Assembly (NCBI GenBank): GCA_963575745.1
Contig: CAUYUJ010017649.1
Coordinates: 739,313 to 803,312 of the forward strand
Reading direction: 5' to 3'
DNA: 64,000 nucleotides
DNA from: Prorocentrum cordatum
Taxonomy: Eukaryota; Sar; Dinophyceae; Prorocentrales; Prorocentraceae
The position numbers were made by a program, and so were the translations under genes. Every line of letters starts with the position of its first letter. Within the stretch, counting starts at the first letter, position 1. Positions 11,968 to 22,945 of this stretch are shown here, piece after piece. Below the pieces are notes generated by a model, which did not search any database, was not told the origin of the DNA, and saw nothing but the letters and a program-made list of their open reading frames with translations.

Positions 11968-12079
11968 CCTTCCCCCCTCCATCCTATGGTGGTGGTGGTG
12001 GTGGAGATCAAGTCCATCGCAGTATCCCTAACACCCACTGGTTGCAAAATCTGCGCGCAAATTTCCCCCTGGGGGCAGG

Positions 12080-12300
12080 AGGGCCCAAAATCGAATCGAT
12101 GAATCGGATCGGCGATCGAAGTGAACCGGATCGGCGGAAGTCGGCAGCCGAGTCGGGAAAAGCCGAAGCGGCGGAGATCGGCAGGCTGCGATGCCTCCAG
12201 TGAGAAGCCGGAGCCCGAAGCGGGGAAAGCCAAGTCGAAGCGAATCGGAATCGGAGGCCACCGAAGTCGAGTCGACTCGGACCGGAGGAATCGAAACGAG
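12080..12300. repeat. irregular CGGAATCGG-rich tract
   Basis: Frequent GATCGG, GTCGG and GAATCGG words without a fixed period. It looks like a decayed short tandem repeat. No gene recognised. Confidence 0.45.
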
Positions 12301-12445
12301 CCCTGCCCTGGGGGGCCACCGTGACTCCCGCGCTGCGGGCTCGACAGTACTGCAGCTGGGCCCCGGGCTCCGGGCCCCCGGGCCCCACTCACCCAGGCGG
12401 GAAGGGTCCCAGGGCCCCCGCGGCCCAGCCCCGGGTGGAACGGGG

Positions 12446-12720
<275 letters not shown>

Positions 12721-13254
12721 CAGCACCATCACTACAACCACCACCACCACCACTAAGACAATCGCGGGACCTCTACTGGCGGCCCCCGCACCCACTTTGA
12801 AGGGGGGCAGGGGGGGGGTGCACTGCACCACCCCACACCACGGGGGGGGGCACCACGGCACCACCCCACACCCACAGGGTGGGGATCCCATCGAGGGGAG
12901 GGGAAGAGGGCGATGGGCCGAACACATGAGCATTGGGGGGGGACCCGACCCTGGACCAAAGATCTCAGAATGAAGGGGCAAGGGAAAAAACAAAGAGGAT
13001 TAGGGCTCCCTCCAGGGCGCCGCGCGGGCGGTACAGGAGGGGCCCCACCTCAGAGTTGCAGCATCGATCATGCCCAAGCATGCGAGGAAATCGGCTGACT
13101 CACTGAAAGTCCACGGGCATCCAAGGGTGGTTAGGACCAAGGGGCGTCGAAGGACAGGAAATCGAAGGAAGACGTCTCATGCCCCGCCCAAGTCATCATA
13201 CACACGTGCACACTCGCTAGGCTGCCCTTGGATTTGGAGACGGCCGGCCAGGGG
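12721..13254. other. spacer, CACC/G-rich then unique
   Basis: G-runs and CCACCAC words to about 12890, then unique DNA. No gene recognised. Confidence 0.5.
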
Positions 13255-13425
13255 TAGCTGGCGCGCGGGGCGCCATAGCATGGTGCGGGTGAGGAGCATG
13301 AATGGATCCGTCTGCATGATGGGCTCCAGGCGCATGATGAGCTGGGGCCCCGGGCGCATGACCAGCTCCGCCCTGGGCGTGTGTCGCAGCCGCCGCCGAC
13401 TCGGCTGAGCACGCCGCCACTGCTA
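13255..13425 (-). repeat. dispersed repeat, copy 1
   Basis: Related to 16345-16515. Both contain GCTCCGCCCTGGGCGTG preceded by GCGCATGAC or GCGCCTCAC and GCTCCAGGCGC words. On the minus strand both read HAQGGAGxAPGAPAHHAPGA, then diverge. Non-coding duplication or a shared low-complexity exon; undecided. Confidence 0.6.
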
Positions 13426-13571
13426 CCAGATCGAGGTGAACGACAATGGGGCAATGTCACTCCAATCCTCCAATGTTTGGGGGGTCGTGTTTTCCCTCCA
13501 CTGCGCTGCTCATCTGCCTCTCTGATGCCCACATTCCCCACCCCCCTTCTTCTAAAGCCGCTGCTGCGCCG

Positions 13572-13590
13572 CCTGCTGCACGCTGCTGCA

Positions 13591-13630
<40 letters not shown>
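13572..13630. repeat. (CTG)n microsatellite
   Basis: About 12 perfect CTG units preceded by CTGCTGCACG repeats. Confidence 0.95.
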
Positions 13631-13906
13631 CATCTCGACACACCCTTCTCACAGATCGTGCCCCACAGGCAGCTCCACCCAGGGCCCCGACGTAGGGCGT
13701 TCCTACGGCGTTGCCGCGCCCATTTCGGCGCACCGCTCTGACAGATCGTGGACCAGAAGAAGCTCCACCTATAGCCCCAGCGGGAGCGTTCCTACGGCAC
13801 TGCGCGTCCACTTCGGCACACCCATCAAACGGAACACGCCCCATGAGGAGCTCCACCTACGGCTCCAATGGACACTCTCCAATAGAGTCGCCGCGCCCAT
13901 TGCAGC

Positions 13907-13938
<32 letters not shown>

Positions 13939-14100
13939 ACAAACACACACCCACACACACACAAACACAAACACAAACACAAACACAAACACAAACACGG
14001 ATCGTGCCCCACAGGCAGCTCAGCCTACAGCGACAACAGGAGAGATCGCAAAGTGTCGCCGCAACCGTTTCGGCCTACCCCGCATACGGACCGGGCCTTC
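13631..14100 (+). repeat. minisatellite of about 90 bp, four units
   Basis: Units start near 13631, 13716, 13808 and 14000. Each carries TTTCGGCNCACC, then CAGATCGTGCCCCACAGG, then AGCTCCACCTA and GTTCCTACGGC. Units 3 and 4 are separated by a CA block (13909-13998). The same family recurs in the opposite orientation at 46910-47220. Confidence 0.85.
13909..13998. repeat. (CA)n grading into (CAAACA)n
   Basis: Dinucleotide run followed by hexamers ACAAAC, placed inside the minisatellite. Confidence 0.95.
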
Positions 14101-14689
14101 AAAGGATGCTCCAAACCCCTCCCTGCAGCGGCGCAAGCACGTGCATGAGGAGAGGACCACCCGCTGCGCTACTCGCAGCAGCACAAGGTTGGGTCCCCTG
14201 CCTGGCTCAGCCACGTCCGCCCGGCCGTTGCTGCCGTCCACGAGGGCGGCGAATTGCCCCGCACGTCCTCAAGCTGCTGCAGAAAGTTGGAAACGCCTTC
14301 GGCGAAGAACCCCCCCGAGACAGCTCGGCCGAGTTACTACGTAAAGGGCTTCATAGCGAACAAGGTCAACAAGTCCGCCACCGTGCCTCTGGCGCGTTGT
14401 GTGGGTCAGAACACTGTATGGTAACGCTGCCGCAGGCTACTGATGGCGATAGTTACCTCCCTCTGCTAGCGCACCTGTGTGTAAAACTCACCCCCCGTAC
14501 GTTTTGCTCATGGGTGCTCCTCACCGCCAAGAGACGTCACCAAGACGGCCAGGGACCGGCCTCGAGACAAGTCCGCAACAACCCCAAAAATCCACCAAGA
14601 CCCCAGTATGTTCTGGGAACCCCAGACAGGCCCCAGAGAAGCTATAGCCCTGGGAGGCACAAGCATCCCGAGCGGTTCGGCCCAAGATG
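14101..14689. other. spacer without recognised gene
   Basis: A plus-strand frame stays open across this stretch and into the minisatellite, but shows no domain. Nothing else seen. Confidence 0.5.
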
Positions 14690-15020
14690 GCGCCTGAAGG
14701 CGTCGGAGGGCCCCACGACGGCCTCAAAGCGCCCAGAGAAGCCCCCAAGAGGGCCCACGACGCCCGAGGGGCCCAAGGCGGCCCGAGAGCCCTCAAAATT
14801 GCACAAGACCGCCTCGAGAGAGCTCAAAGACGGCCACATAACTTGTCCAGAATATCACAGGATGCTCTGACGAACATCTTCGCGAGAGCTCGGTGGAACT
14901 ATCGCGCTGTCCTCCAAGCCCTCATCAGGCCTCCAAAGGACCTCCCAGAAGCCTCCGAGAGGACGCCGAGGAGGCCCCATGAGGCGAGCAAGAGACCCCC
15001 CCACGCCCCGAAGAGTCCCC
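14690..15020 (+). repeat. CCAAGATGGC-family periodic cluster
   Basis: Begins CCCAAGATGGCGCC; AAG/AGA blocks recur every 10-11 bp with decreasing quality to the right. Confidence 0.75.
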
Positions 15021-15987
15021 CGAGAGGTCACGCAGCAGCCACGCAACGTTATCGCCGCGCTACGCCGGCAGCACCTGCGTGCTCATGTCGATACGACCCA
15101 GGATGGTTCTACCGACTCGGACATGTTGGGGACAGCTCGGGGTAAACAGTCTGCCTGCGTGTTGATTCTGCGCTGGCTCGGTGGCGGGGCTCACCGCGGG
15201 CAGCTGGATCAGAGCGTGACGCCGACCACACGATGCAGTCCCACGGAGCAGGGGAAGGACAGGAGGGGGCGAGGGGCGACATCAACCCCGCAGCGCGCAG
15301 CAGACGCTTTCATCTTCGCCAACACGCTCATTCGACACTGCTTCTATGTTGCCGCCCACATCATCACCACTGTCGACGTCTTGACCCCAGCCAAAAGGGC
15401 TTCACGATCAGGTGCACCGAAGAAAAATGAACAAAGCAACAACAAAAAAACATGCGCATGAGGCATGAGCGTACGAGCGGGTGGCTTGCCCGCTCGACGG
15501 AAGGAGGTAGGGCAGGGGGGATGGAACGCTCGTGGAAACGGTACGCCCTAGCCTCGACCAGCACGATGGCTCCAAGGGACGAAACAATTTGTCCGCAGCC
15601 TGGCTAAAGCGAAAGGGCGATCAGGAATGGCCCGCTGCGCAAATCGTCAAAACTGGGAACACACACGCACATCTCGTCTGACGTCAGACCCCTCCGATCA
15701 CGCCACCCTCCACTGCAGCCGCACGGCTCTCTTCGCTGAATCGGCTGTGAAATTGCTCGACGCTCCCAGCGCCTGCTGCGCAGGCGCGGCCGAGGGAGAG
15801 TCTGAAACGTCTTTCGGTAGGTCAGGCCGTACATACCCTGCCGGTTACACAGAACAGCTGCTCCGCACGGGAGACTCCCGGCACCTGCGAGCACCAGGCT
15901 GGGCGCCACAGTGAGCCGGCGTCCCGGCGCCCGAGCAAGTCGGCCGACGGAGAGCTGGCCAGGACCAAGAAGCCCCCAGAGGGTAGG
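15021..15987. other. spacer without recognised gene
   Basis: Mixed DNA with no family recognised in any frame. Confidence 0.45.
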
Positions 15988-16082
15988 GAACGGGAGGAGG
16001 AGGAGAAGGAGGAGGAGAAGGAGGAGGAGGAGGAGGAGGGGAAGGAGGAGGAGGAGGAGGAGGGAGGAGGGGGAGGAGGAGG
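15988..16082. repeat. (GGA)n microsatellite
   Basis: GGAGGA with AAG interruptions. Confidence 0.95.
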
Positions 16083-16237
16083 CCCACTGGACGATAAGCT
16101 CCGCAGATGGCGGCTCTGCACCACCAAAGCTAGCCCCGGCCACTGCCACGAGGCCCAGAGTGGCCCTGGTCGGAAGCGGTGCTGATTTGCGGCCGCCTTC
16201 TGCGGAGACCTTGGCCCCCTGCCCCGACGACCCTCCC

Positions 16238-16239
<2 letters not shown>

Positions 16240-16299
<60 letters not shown>

Positions 16300-16327
16300 T
16301 CGACGACGACGTCGACGACGACGACGA
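16240..16327. repeat. (GAC)n microsatellite
   Basis: About 29 GAC units with two GTC interruptions. Confidence 0.96.
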
Positions 16328-16344
16328 CAGCGGCGGGGCGGCGG

Positions 16345-16515
16345 CGGCGGGCGCGCGCGGGGCACCACTGCGTGGTGCGCAGGGGCGGGAGCTGCTCCAG
16401 GCGCAGGAGCTGCTCCAGGCGCGTGATGAGCCGGCGCCCCAGGCGCCTCACCGGCTCCGCCCTGGGCGTGGGCTGTCGCCACCGCCACTGCCACTGGTGC
16501 CGAGCCGAGCTGACC
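16345..16515 (-). repeat. dispersed repeat, copy 2
   Basis: Partner of 13255-13425. Contains an internal duplication GAGCTGCTCCAGGCGCAG at about 16389-16425. Confidence 0.6.
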
Positions 16516-17275
16516 AACACACCAAGGGCCTCGCTTTAGCCACGTCAGGCCACTCAGGCGAATCGCCTGGGACGCGCAAAAGCTGCTGCAGATTGCTGAA
16601 CGCGCCTGCGGCCAGCGAGCAGAAATGATGGGAGACAGTCCGAGCCGTGGCGGAGAAAACGACAGCACGACCAGGGCTCACATAAAGTAGCGCGATACGA
16701 ATAAATCACCGAGAACCACGCTTCTGCGATGTGGCTCTTTGCACCTCGGCTCGTAGTCGTGCCAGCCAGACGCAAGAATCTGACCGAAGGCGCCACAACC
16801 GTTGCAGAAGGCCTTCTGAAGAATGGGCGGCAATTCACCGAAAGCTCACCACCCCGGCCAAACCGAACCTCGACATCACGTGGCATCACACGGCATCCTG
16901 CGGCCATTGGAGCCAAAACTAGCCAGGCGACGAGCTCAGATATGTGGGGGTATGCCCTCCAGAGCTGCAGAATCCGTCCTCACTCTCATCCTCAGGACAT
17001 GCTGTTATAGAGAGAATATTGAAGGGCGGTCTGAGTTCAGCCAACAGTCTTCTTAAGGTGATACTGCTCTCCCACGGACTGCGTCGGAGGATAACGTGGT
17101 GTCCTCTCACTCTTTCTGCTCGCACTCGGTTCCACCGCGATCTCCGATCGCACCGCGCTGTGTCCACTCGTAGGCAACGGACGTGGAAGGGTAAAGGAAT
17201 AGGTGCGAGGGATCGGGATCTGGAAGGACTGGTGAATGAGCCGGGATATCAGCAGGTGGGTGGAGGAAGAATGGC
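16516..17275 (-). other. possible retroposed sequence below an SL-like motif
   Basis: Natural-looking minus-strand frames (for example RPPFNILSITACPEDESEDGF near 17050-16990) follow the spliced-leader-like motif at 17294-17276. No protein family is recognised and frames change. If the motif is real, this would be a decayed cDNA copy. Confidence 0.3.
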
Positions 17276-17294
17276 CTTGAGCCAAAGGTTACGG
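17276..17294 (-). other. degenerate spliced-leader-like motif
   Basis: The minus strand reads CCGTAACCTTTGGCTCAAG. This is the dinoflagellate leader with one substitution (G to A) and a 2-nt deletion (AT). Weaker than the 36001 relic, but the 3' half TTTGGCTCAAG is intact. Confidence 0.4.
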
Positions 17295-17439
17295 AGGGAC
17301 CCGTCTTCTGTCTATACCGTTCAAGCCCAAAGGGGGAAAGCAAGGGTTGGGTCCTTCGCCAGATCAATGGGCCGCAGGCGTTCCTTCCCAATGCCCCAGA
17401 AAATTCGCTGGTCCAACGGGCCAGAGGCGTGCTAAGAAC

Positions 17440-17960
17440 TCCTATAACTGGTTTGCAATTTTCTAAGTCGCCCGCGTGGGGCTGCCCCTGGGGGCCCCCG
17501 AACGAAAAGTACCCGGTCAGTTCCCGGCAATGGGGCGCTCGGTCGCCGCCAAACGGCCCAAGACGCCGCCGAGAAGCCCCAAGAGAGCCTCAGAAGGCTC
17601 TCCTAGAAAGTCTCAACAAGCAAAAAGTGCCCCATTCCATTCAGTAAACGTACATGTTGCGAATTAAGCGACGTTTCGGGGTCCAGCGCGTCCAGCACTG
17701 CCCAAGAGACCTTCGAGATCGCCCCAAGACGATCCAACACTCCCACGATGGGCCCAACACGGCCCAAGAGGGTCCCAAGACGCCCCACGAGGCCCCCTGG
17801 ACAGCCCTAGACAGCCAGCCCTGCGAGGGGCCCAACGCGGGAGCTCGAATTGACTTTTCCAGCTTGCCGACCCGCACGATCGTCCCAAGACGCCCAAGAT
17901 GGCTTCCAGACGGCCCTTAGACGCCACCAAAAAGCCCCAAGAGAGCCTTAAGAGGCTCTC
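17440..17960 (+). repeat. CCAAGATGGC-family periodic cluster
   Basis: CCAAGAG, CCCAAGACG and CACGAGG words every 10-11 bp, clearest at 17560-17620 and 17695-17800. AAGAGAGCCTNAGAAGGCTCTCCTA occurs twice (about 17580 and 17940) as a longer unit. Confidence 0.8.
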
Positions 17961-17999
17961 CTAAGGAGCCTCAATAAGCAAAAACTTGTCAAATCCCTT

Positions 18000-18480
18000 C
18001 GACAAAAAAACATTGTGCCCACAGTTCCTCCGGAAACCCATAAAAACCCCATGGGAATCTTTAGGACTCCTGAAGATACCCACACGATTCCTTAGGGAAC
18101 CGATTGGATTCCCCAAGAATAGACTGAAATGCCTTCGGGTCGGACACCCGTGGGAATGTCGTTTCTTTATTATATTTAGCATCGTTAATATTATTTAGAA
18201 CGGGATCATATGAAATCTACGGGGTCCCATCAGAAATCCAAAAGATCCCTTCGGACATGCATATGATACTTTCGGACATCCTACGAAACCCAACGGAAAC
18301 CCACAGGATCCCGTGGTAAATCCATTGCCGCCCAACAGAATTCCATCGGACGCCTGAGAACATCAAAATCATTCCGTTGGAAAGCTAGAAGAATCATATG
18401 GCAATCCACAGAATTCCTAGGGATAGCCATCGGAATCCTAAGGCAACCTGTTGAGGAAATCCATAGGGCTCCCACATGGG
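18000..18480. repeat. degenerate 21-bp repeat array (AT-richer family)
   Basis: GGAAACCCATANGATTCC-like units spaced near 21 bp, much mutated. Same family as 19770-20178, 21199-21400 and 21705-22945. Confidence 0.75.
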
Positions 18481-18496
18481 GGGAGGGCAGAAGATT

Positions 18497-18556
18497 ACGA
18501 AGATGATGATGACGATGATGATGATGACGATGATGATGATGATGACGATGATGGCG
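18497..18556. repeat. (GAT)n microsatellite
   Basis: GAT/GAC triplets, about 20 units. Confidence 0.95.
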
Positions 18557-18639
18557 ACGATGAAACTGATGATCCCACGCTCTTACGGCTCTCGGTGCTC
18601 GGCGAGAGTTGGCCCCAGACCTGAGAGCTCGAAGTATTT

Positions 18640-19658
18640 GGCGGTCCTCGCCTAGAAACCTCTCTCTCGCGCGCGAGGTCAAACCACTCGCCCACGCAGG
18701 CTCGGCATCCTTTGGAGCCGTCCTTGCGCGGGAGGACTTCGCACACGCTAGCGCTGCAGCTTGTGCCTCCTCGAGATTGCCGCACTTGGGTTCTGGCGCT
18801 GTCGGGTCACCCGGCGGCTTGGCCTCGCCCTTGCTCCTGGCCTCGGCCTTGGCTTTGGCCGCGGCGGAGTGGTCGTCGCTCGCGCCCTGCAGCCTCTGGA
18901 CCCACTCGTCGCCTCAAGCGCGCGCGGGCGACGCCGATGGGCAGCTGGCGGCCCTCGCCCCGAATCTCGCGCAAGGCGCGCTCGGCCCACCTCGTCACCC
19001 TGAGCCCGCAAGACCAGCCATCCGATTGGAACATCTCGTTGCTGCTCGCAGGGCATTCCTCGGCAGGGCCGATGGCGCCAAGCTTTCGGGTGATCTTTGC
19101 GGCGGCCTGCTCGGCGTTCCCGCACGGCTGCTCGAGGGCGCCGCGGTACTCGACGGCCGCGCCCGCACCCTGCTTGGACACCATGAGGTAGGCGTGGTGC
19201 GCGGGGGCCTCGGAACGAACCGTGATCAGCAGGCGCTCGGCCTTCTGGACTCTCTCGGCCCAGCGCTTCTGCTCCTCGGGCTGCTGGGAGGCGGGCTCGC
19301 CCTCGCCCTGGCCCACTCGGGCCCATACGACGGCCGCCGTGGGCTCGATCACCAGAACGCCCCCGGGGACGCCGACACGCTCCTCGATCTGGCCGAGCAG
19401 CGCGTTCACAGCGCCCAACTCGAGGGCGTCGCCCTCCGCGATCTGCTCGCAGTTCATGATCGCGCACTGCTCGGCGAGCTCGGCGCGCGGAGGTGCCCTG
19501 CTAGAGGCCTCGTCGCGCAGCATCGGCGATGCATCGGTCGCGCATCCGCCATGCATCGGCGACGTCGGCGACGCATAGGCGACGTCAGCGTGGAGAAAGA
19601 CGGGCTCTGCATCGAGCCGCATCGGCGATGCGTCAGCGATGCGATCCTCCGACCCCAT
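18640..19658 (-). pseudogene. Ulp1/C48-like cysteine peptidase relic
   Basis: Ulp1-type peptidases cleave SUMO-like modifiers; dinoflagellate genomes carry many copies, often near mobile DNA. The main minus-strand frame (19658-18807, 283 codons) shows QSDGWSCG with oxyanion Gln211 and nucleophile Cys217, exactly six apart as in Ulp1. The His region is PAHHAYLMV (His154/155). The next motif, normally Y-x-D-S-L, reads YRGAL, so the catalytic Asp appears to be Gly173. A TGA ends this frame at 18807. The neighbouring frame continues more plausibly (EAKPPGDPTAPEPKCGNLEEAQ). Then the first frame again shows a Cys-rich end, GSKGCRACVGEWFD. At least two frame changes plus the lost Asp indicate a dead copy. 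The N-terminal 60 residues lie in GCATCGGCGATG repeat DNA and are unreliable. Confidence 0.7.
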
Positions 19659-19769
19659 CTACTCGGATCCCATCTGGGAGGCCTTGACCTGCAGATGCGA
19701 CAGTGTAGTTTGGCCCGCTTGGGGAACTTGCAGTCCTTCTGTGTAGTCCCGTTGCGGGGCCCGAGGAGT

Positions 19770-20178
19770 CCTTCAGAGGTCTATCGGCTTCCTTCAGAAA
19801 TCCAATGTGACCCGTTGGGTCCCGATGGAAATCTATAAGACTCCTGAGAAAATGCATAGGATTCCTTTGGACATCCGTCCGATTCCTTAAGACATCAATA
19901 AGATCCCTTTGGAAATCGATAGGGTTCCTTGCGACAGTACACATGATGCCTTAGGAATTCCATAGGAATCCACAGTAAATCCATAGGATTTCTCCAGAAA
20001 TCATTGGGATTCATTTGGGAGGCTCCATGGGATTCCTTGACAAATCCACAATATTCCTTCCTTGATTATATATATATATAACAAAAAACTTTCGGAATTT
20101 CGTAAGACTCCCCAGGACATGCATAGGCTTCCTTCGGAAATCCATTGGATTCTTTGCGAAATACATGTAGCTCCTTTG
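19770..20178. repeat. 21-bp repeat array, left of foldback element
   Basis: AAATCCATNGGATTCCTT plus 3 bases per unit, degenerate. The array continues at 21199 after the 1015-bp insert. A TA run lies at 20063-20081. Confidence 0.85.
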
Positions 20179-21193
20179 AAAGAGCGTGTTCTATCTACCG
20201 CTGCTGGCGGAAAACCGGGGGGGGGTCACTACCGGTTCGAACCCCCCTCCCCCCCTCGAAAACCGGGGAGGGGTCACTACCGGTTCGAACCCGCCCCCCC
20301 TCCCCCCCCCCCAGTCCATCATGAAAAAGGGGGGGGCACTATCGAACCCCCCCCCTCGAAAACCGGGAGGGGTCACTACCGGCCCCCTCCCCCCCCCCTC
20401 GCCGCTGGCAAACGATCCCCGCTCCTCGGGACAGTTGGACAATGGTGGGGATACTGGGACAGTGGTGCGAACGGTGGCGGTGGGGACAGTGGTGCGGGGA
20501 CAGTGGGACAGTGGTGCGGACAGTGGCGGGGACGGTGGCGGTGGGGACAGTGGTGAGGGGACAGCGGGACAGTGGTGAGAGCAGTGGGACAGTGGTGGGG
20601 ACTGCGGGGACAACGGTGAAGGCCGTGGTGAGGACTGTGGTGGGACAGTAGTTCAGTGGGGAAAGTGGTGGGGACAGTGGGGACAGTGGGAGAGTGATGG
20701 GGACAGTGGGGACGGTGGGACAACACAGTGGGACAGCGGCGGGGACGGTGGGACAGTGGTGGGTACAGTGGGGACAGTGGGACAGTGGTGGGGACCGTGG
20801 TGAAAGTGGGGAGAGTGGTGGGGGTGGGGAGGGAGGGGTGGTCGAACCGGTAGCGACCACCCCCGGTTTTCCGGAGGGGGGGGCTTCGAACCGGTAGTGA
20901 CCCCCCCGGTTTTCTGGGGGGAGGGGGGGGGGTTCAAACCAGCAGTGACCCCCCCCGGTTTTCCGGAGGCGGAGGGGGGGGGGAAGGGCGGGGTTCGAAC
21001 CGGTAGTGACCCCCCCCAGTTTTCCGGAGGAGGGGGAGGGGAGGGATTAAGGGGGGGGTGCTGAAAGAGAGGGGGGGGGGGGTCGGCAGAGGGGGGGAGG
21101 GGATTTTTGGAGGGGGGGGGAGACCACCGGGGTTCGGAGGAAGAGGGGGGGAATTCTCCATAGTAAAACGGCGGTGGATCACGCTCTCTCTTT
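20179..21193. mobile_element. 1015-bp foldback element, 5-bp TSD
   Basis: Flanked by CTTTG at 20174-20178 and 21194-21198. Ends are imperfect inverted repeats (AAAGAGCGTG against AAAGAGAGAGCGTG, both followed by CCACCGC-like sequence). Next come arms of about four units each in opposite orientation (20209-20400 and 20841-21031), each unit with GAAAACCGG, a G-run, TCACTACC and GGTTCGAACC. Between the arms lies a GGGACAGTGGT minisatellite. Removing element plus one CTTTG restores one complete 21-bp unit of the host array, which shows the insertion directly. No ORF for a transposase; non-autonomous. Confidence 0.88.
20415..20820 (+). repeat. GGGACAGTGGT minisatellite inside the foldback element
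   Basis: Units of about 10-12 bp (GGGACAGTGG, GGGACAGTGGTG, GGTGGGGACAG) with irregular order. Confidence 0.92.
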
Positions 21194-21198
21194 CTTTG

Positions 21199-21400
21199 GG
21201 AAATCCATAGGCTTCCTCCGGACATCCAGAGGTTTTCTTCGGAAAGCCATGGAATGCTTTAAGAAAATCCATAGGAGTCCTTAGGAAAGCCATAGGTTTC
21301 CCGAGTACATCCATACAACCATAGGATTTCCTGGGACACGCATAGGGTTCCTCAGGAAATCCATCGGCGCCCTTCGGCAAGATGTACAATTCGAATGGAA
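21199..21400. repeat. 21-bp repeat array, right of foldback element
   Basis: Continuation of the 19770-20178 array, with units such as GAAATCCATAGGCTTCCTCC. Confidence 0.82.
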
Positions 21401-21474
21401 ATCCTTAGGAGAAGGATGATGAGGAGGAGGAGGAGGACTCCCAGTACCAGTTTTCCCCCACACACACACACAGG

Positions 21475-21543
<69 letters not shown>
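21475..21543 (+). repeat. 69-nt poly(A) tract
   Basis: Uninterrupted A69 preceded by a GGA/CA-rich stretch (21410-21474). It interrupts the 21-bp array. Possibly the tail of a retroposed RNA, but no target duplication was found and the sequence before it has no recognisable gene. Confidence 0.95.
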
Positions 21544-21545
<2 letters not shown>

Positions 21546-21704
21546 TCGATTCGGGACTTGAGGCTTTCTGTTTGTAAACATCAACTATTCTGGATAATGT
21601 TCAACGGCACATGCGTAGGAAGGGGCCCATGGCGGCTCACTGGCGGGAATATAAAAAAACAGCGGGGGTACAAAAACCTCGGGCTGGGCGCGCAAGGAGG
21701 AGGA
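21544..21704. other. unique insert after the poly(A)
   Basis: Unique 160 bp between the poly(A) and the next 21-bp array. Nothing recognised. Confidence 0.4.
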
Positions 21705-22945
21705 AGAGGATTCTTTGAGAAATCAACAAGATGCCTTAGGAAAGTGACAGGAATCCTTGGGAAAATCCATAGGATTCCAAAGAAGATATGCATAGTCGTC
21801 CTTACAACACCCATGGACTTCATTTAGATTATCCATAGGGCTCCAAAAGGAAACCCCTATGAATCCCTAGGAAATACATAAGATTCCTGGGACATCTATC
21901 AAAAAAGTAACATCCGTAAAATTCCTTGGGAAATCAATCGGAATCCTTATGGATTTCCATTGGGTTCCGTAGGGCATCAATGAGATTCCTCAGAAAATAT
22001 ATAGGAAGCCTTAGGACATCGACCAGCATTATGAGGAAATCCATGAAATTCCTGAAGACATCCATAGACGTCCTTGCAAAACCCATCGACTTCCTCAGAA
22101 AACCCATCGGATCCCAAAGGAAACCCATGGAAATCCTTTGAAAAATACATACGACTCCTTAGGACATGTATAGGAATCCGTAAGACAACTATAGAATTCC
22201 TCCAGACATCAGTCTGATCCCTTAGGAAGTCCAGAAAGGCTTCCTTAGGAAATCCATCGGATTCCTAAAGAAATTCAGAAGCTTCCGTTGGAAATCCATT
22301 GGTTTCTTCGGAAAGCCACAGAATTCCTTGGGAAATCCGTACGATTCCTTTGGAAATCCATAGGATGCCTTAAAAACTATGAGATTCCTTTTCGGAAATC
22401 CCTGGGGAATCTTCTGCACATTCATGGGTTCCTTGGAAAATCAATACGATCCCGTAGGAAATCCAGAGGATGCCATAGGAAATCCATAGGATTCCAACGG
22501 AAATCCATGGGGTTCCCCAGGAAACCCATGGGAATGCTTAAAAAATCGATTGGATTCCTTAGAAAATCCACGGGAATCCTTTGGAAATAAAAAAAAAGAT
22601 TCCTTACGAAATCAATCGGACTACCTTGGAGGTGCATAGGATTCTTTAGTCGGATTCCTTAGGCAATCCATTGGATTCCTCTGGAAATCCACAACCATAT
22701 ATATATATATATATATATATACACAATTGGGAAATCCATAAGATTCCGGAGGAAAAAACATAGGATTCCTCATGAATTCCATAAGATTGCCTTCGGAGTC
22801 CGTAGGAAATTCATGAGATTCCTTAGGGCATCCATCGGACTCCTTCGGAAATCCACAGAAATCCAAAGGAAATCCATCGGATTCCCTAGGACATCCATAG
22901 GATACACTAGGAAATCACTGGGAAGCCTTAGGAATCCTTGCTACT
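21705..22945. repeat. 21-bp repeat array, longest block
   Basis: About 55 units. At 22251-22365 successive AAATCC/AAATTC/AAAGCC starts are 21, 21, 20, 21 and 21 bp apart. Each unit is near-palindromic (GGAAATCC-ATA-GGATTCC). Since 21 is a multiple of 3, heptad-repeat frames such as FPKESYG stay open on the minus strand; not evidence of translation. (TA)13 at 22697-22722. Confidence 0.93.

Noticed and set aside
20209-21031. tRNA genes at the GGTTCGAACC words
   Set aside because: No acceptor or anticodon arm can be drawn around them; the word is a repeated palindrome.
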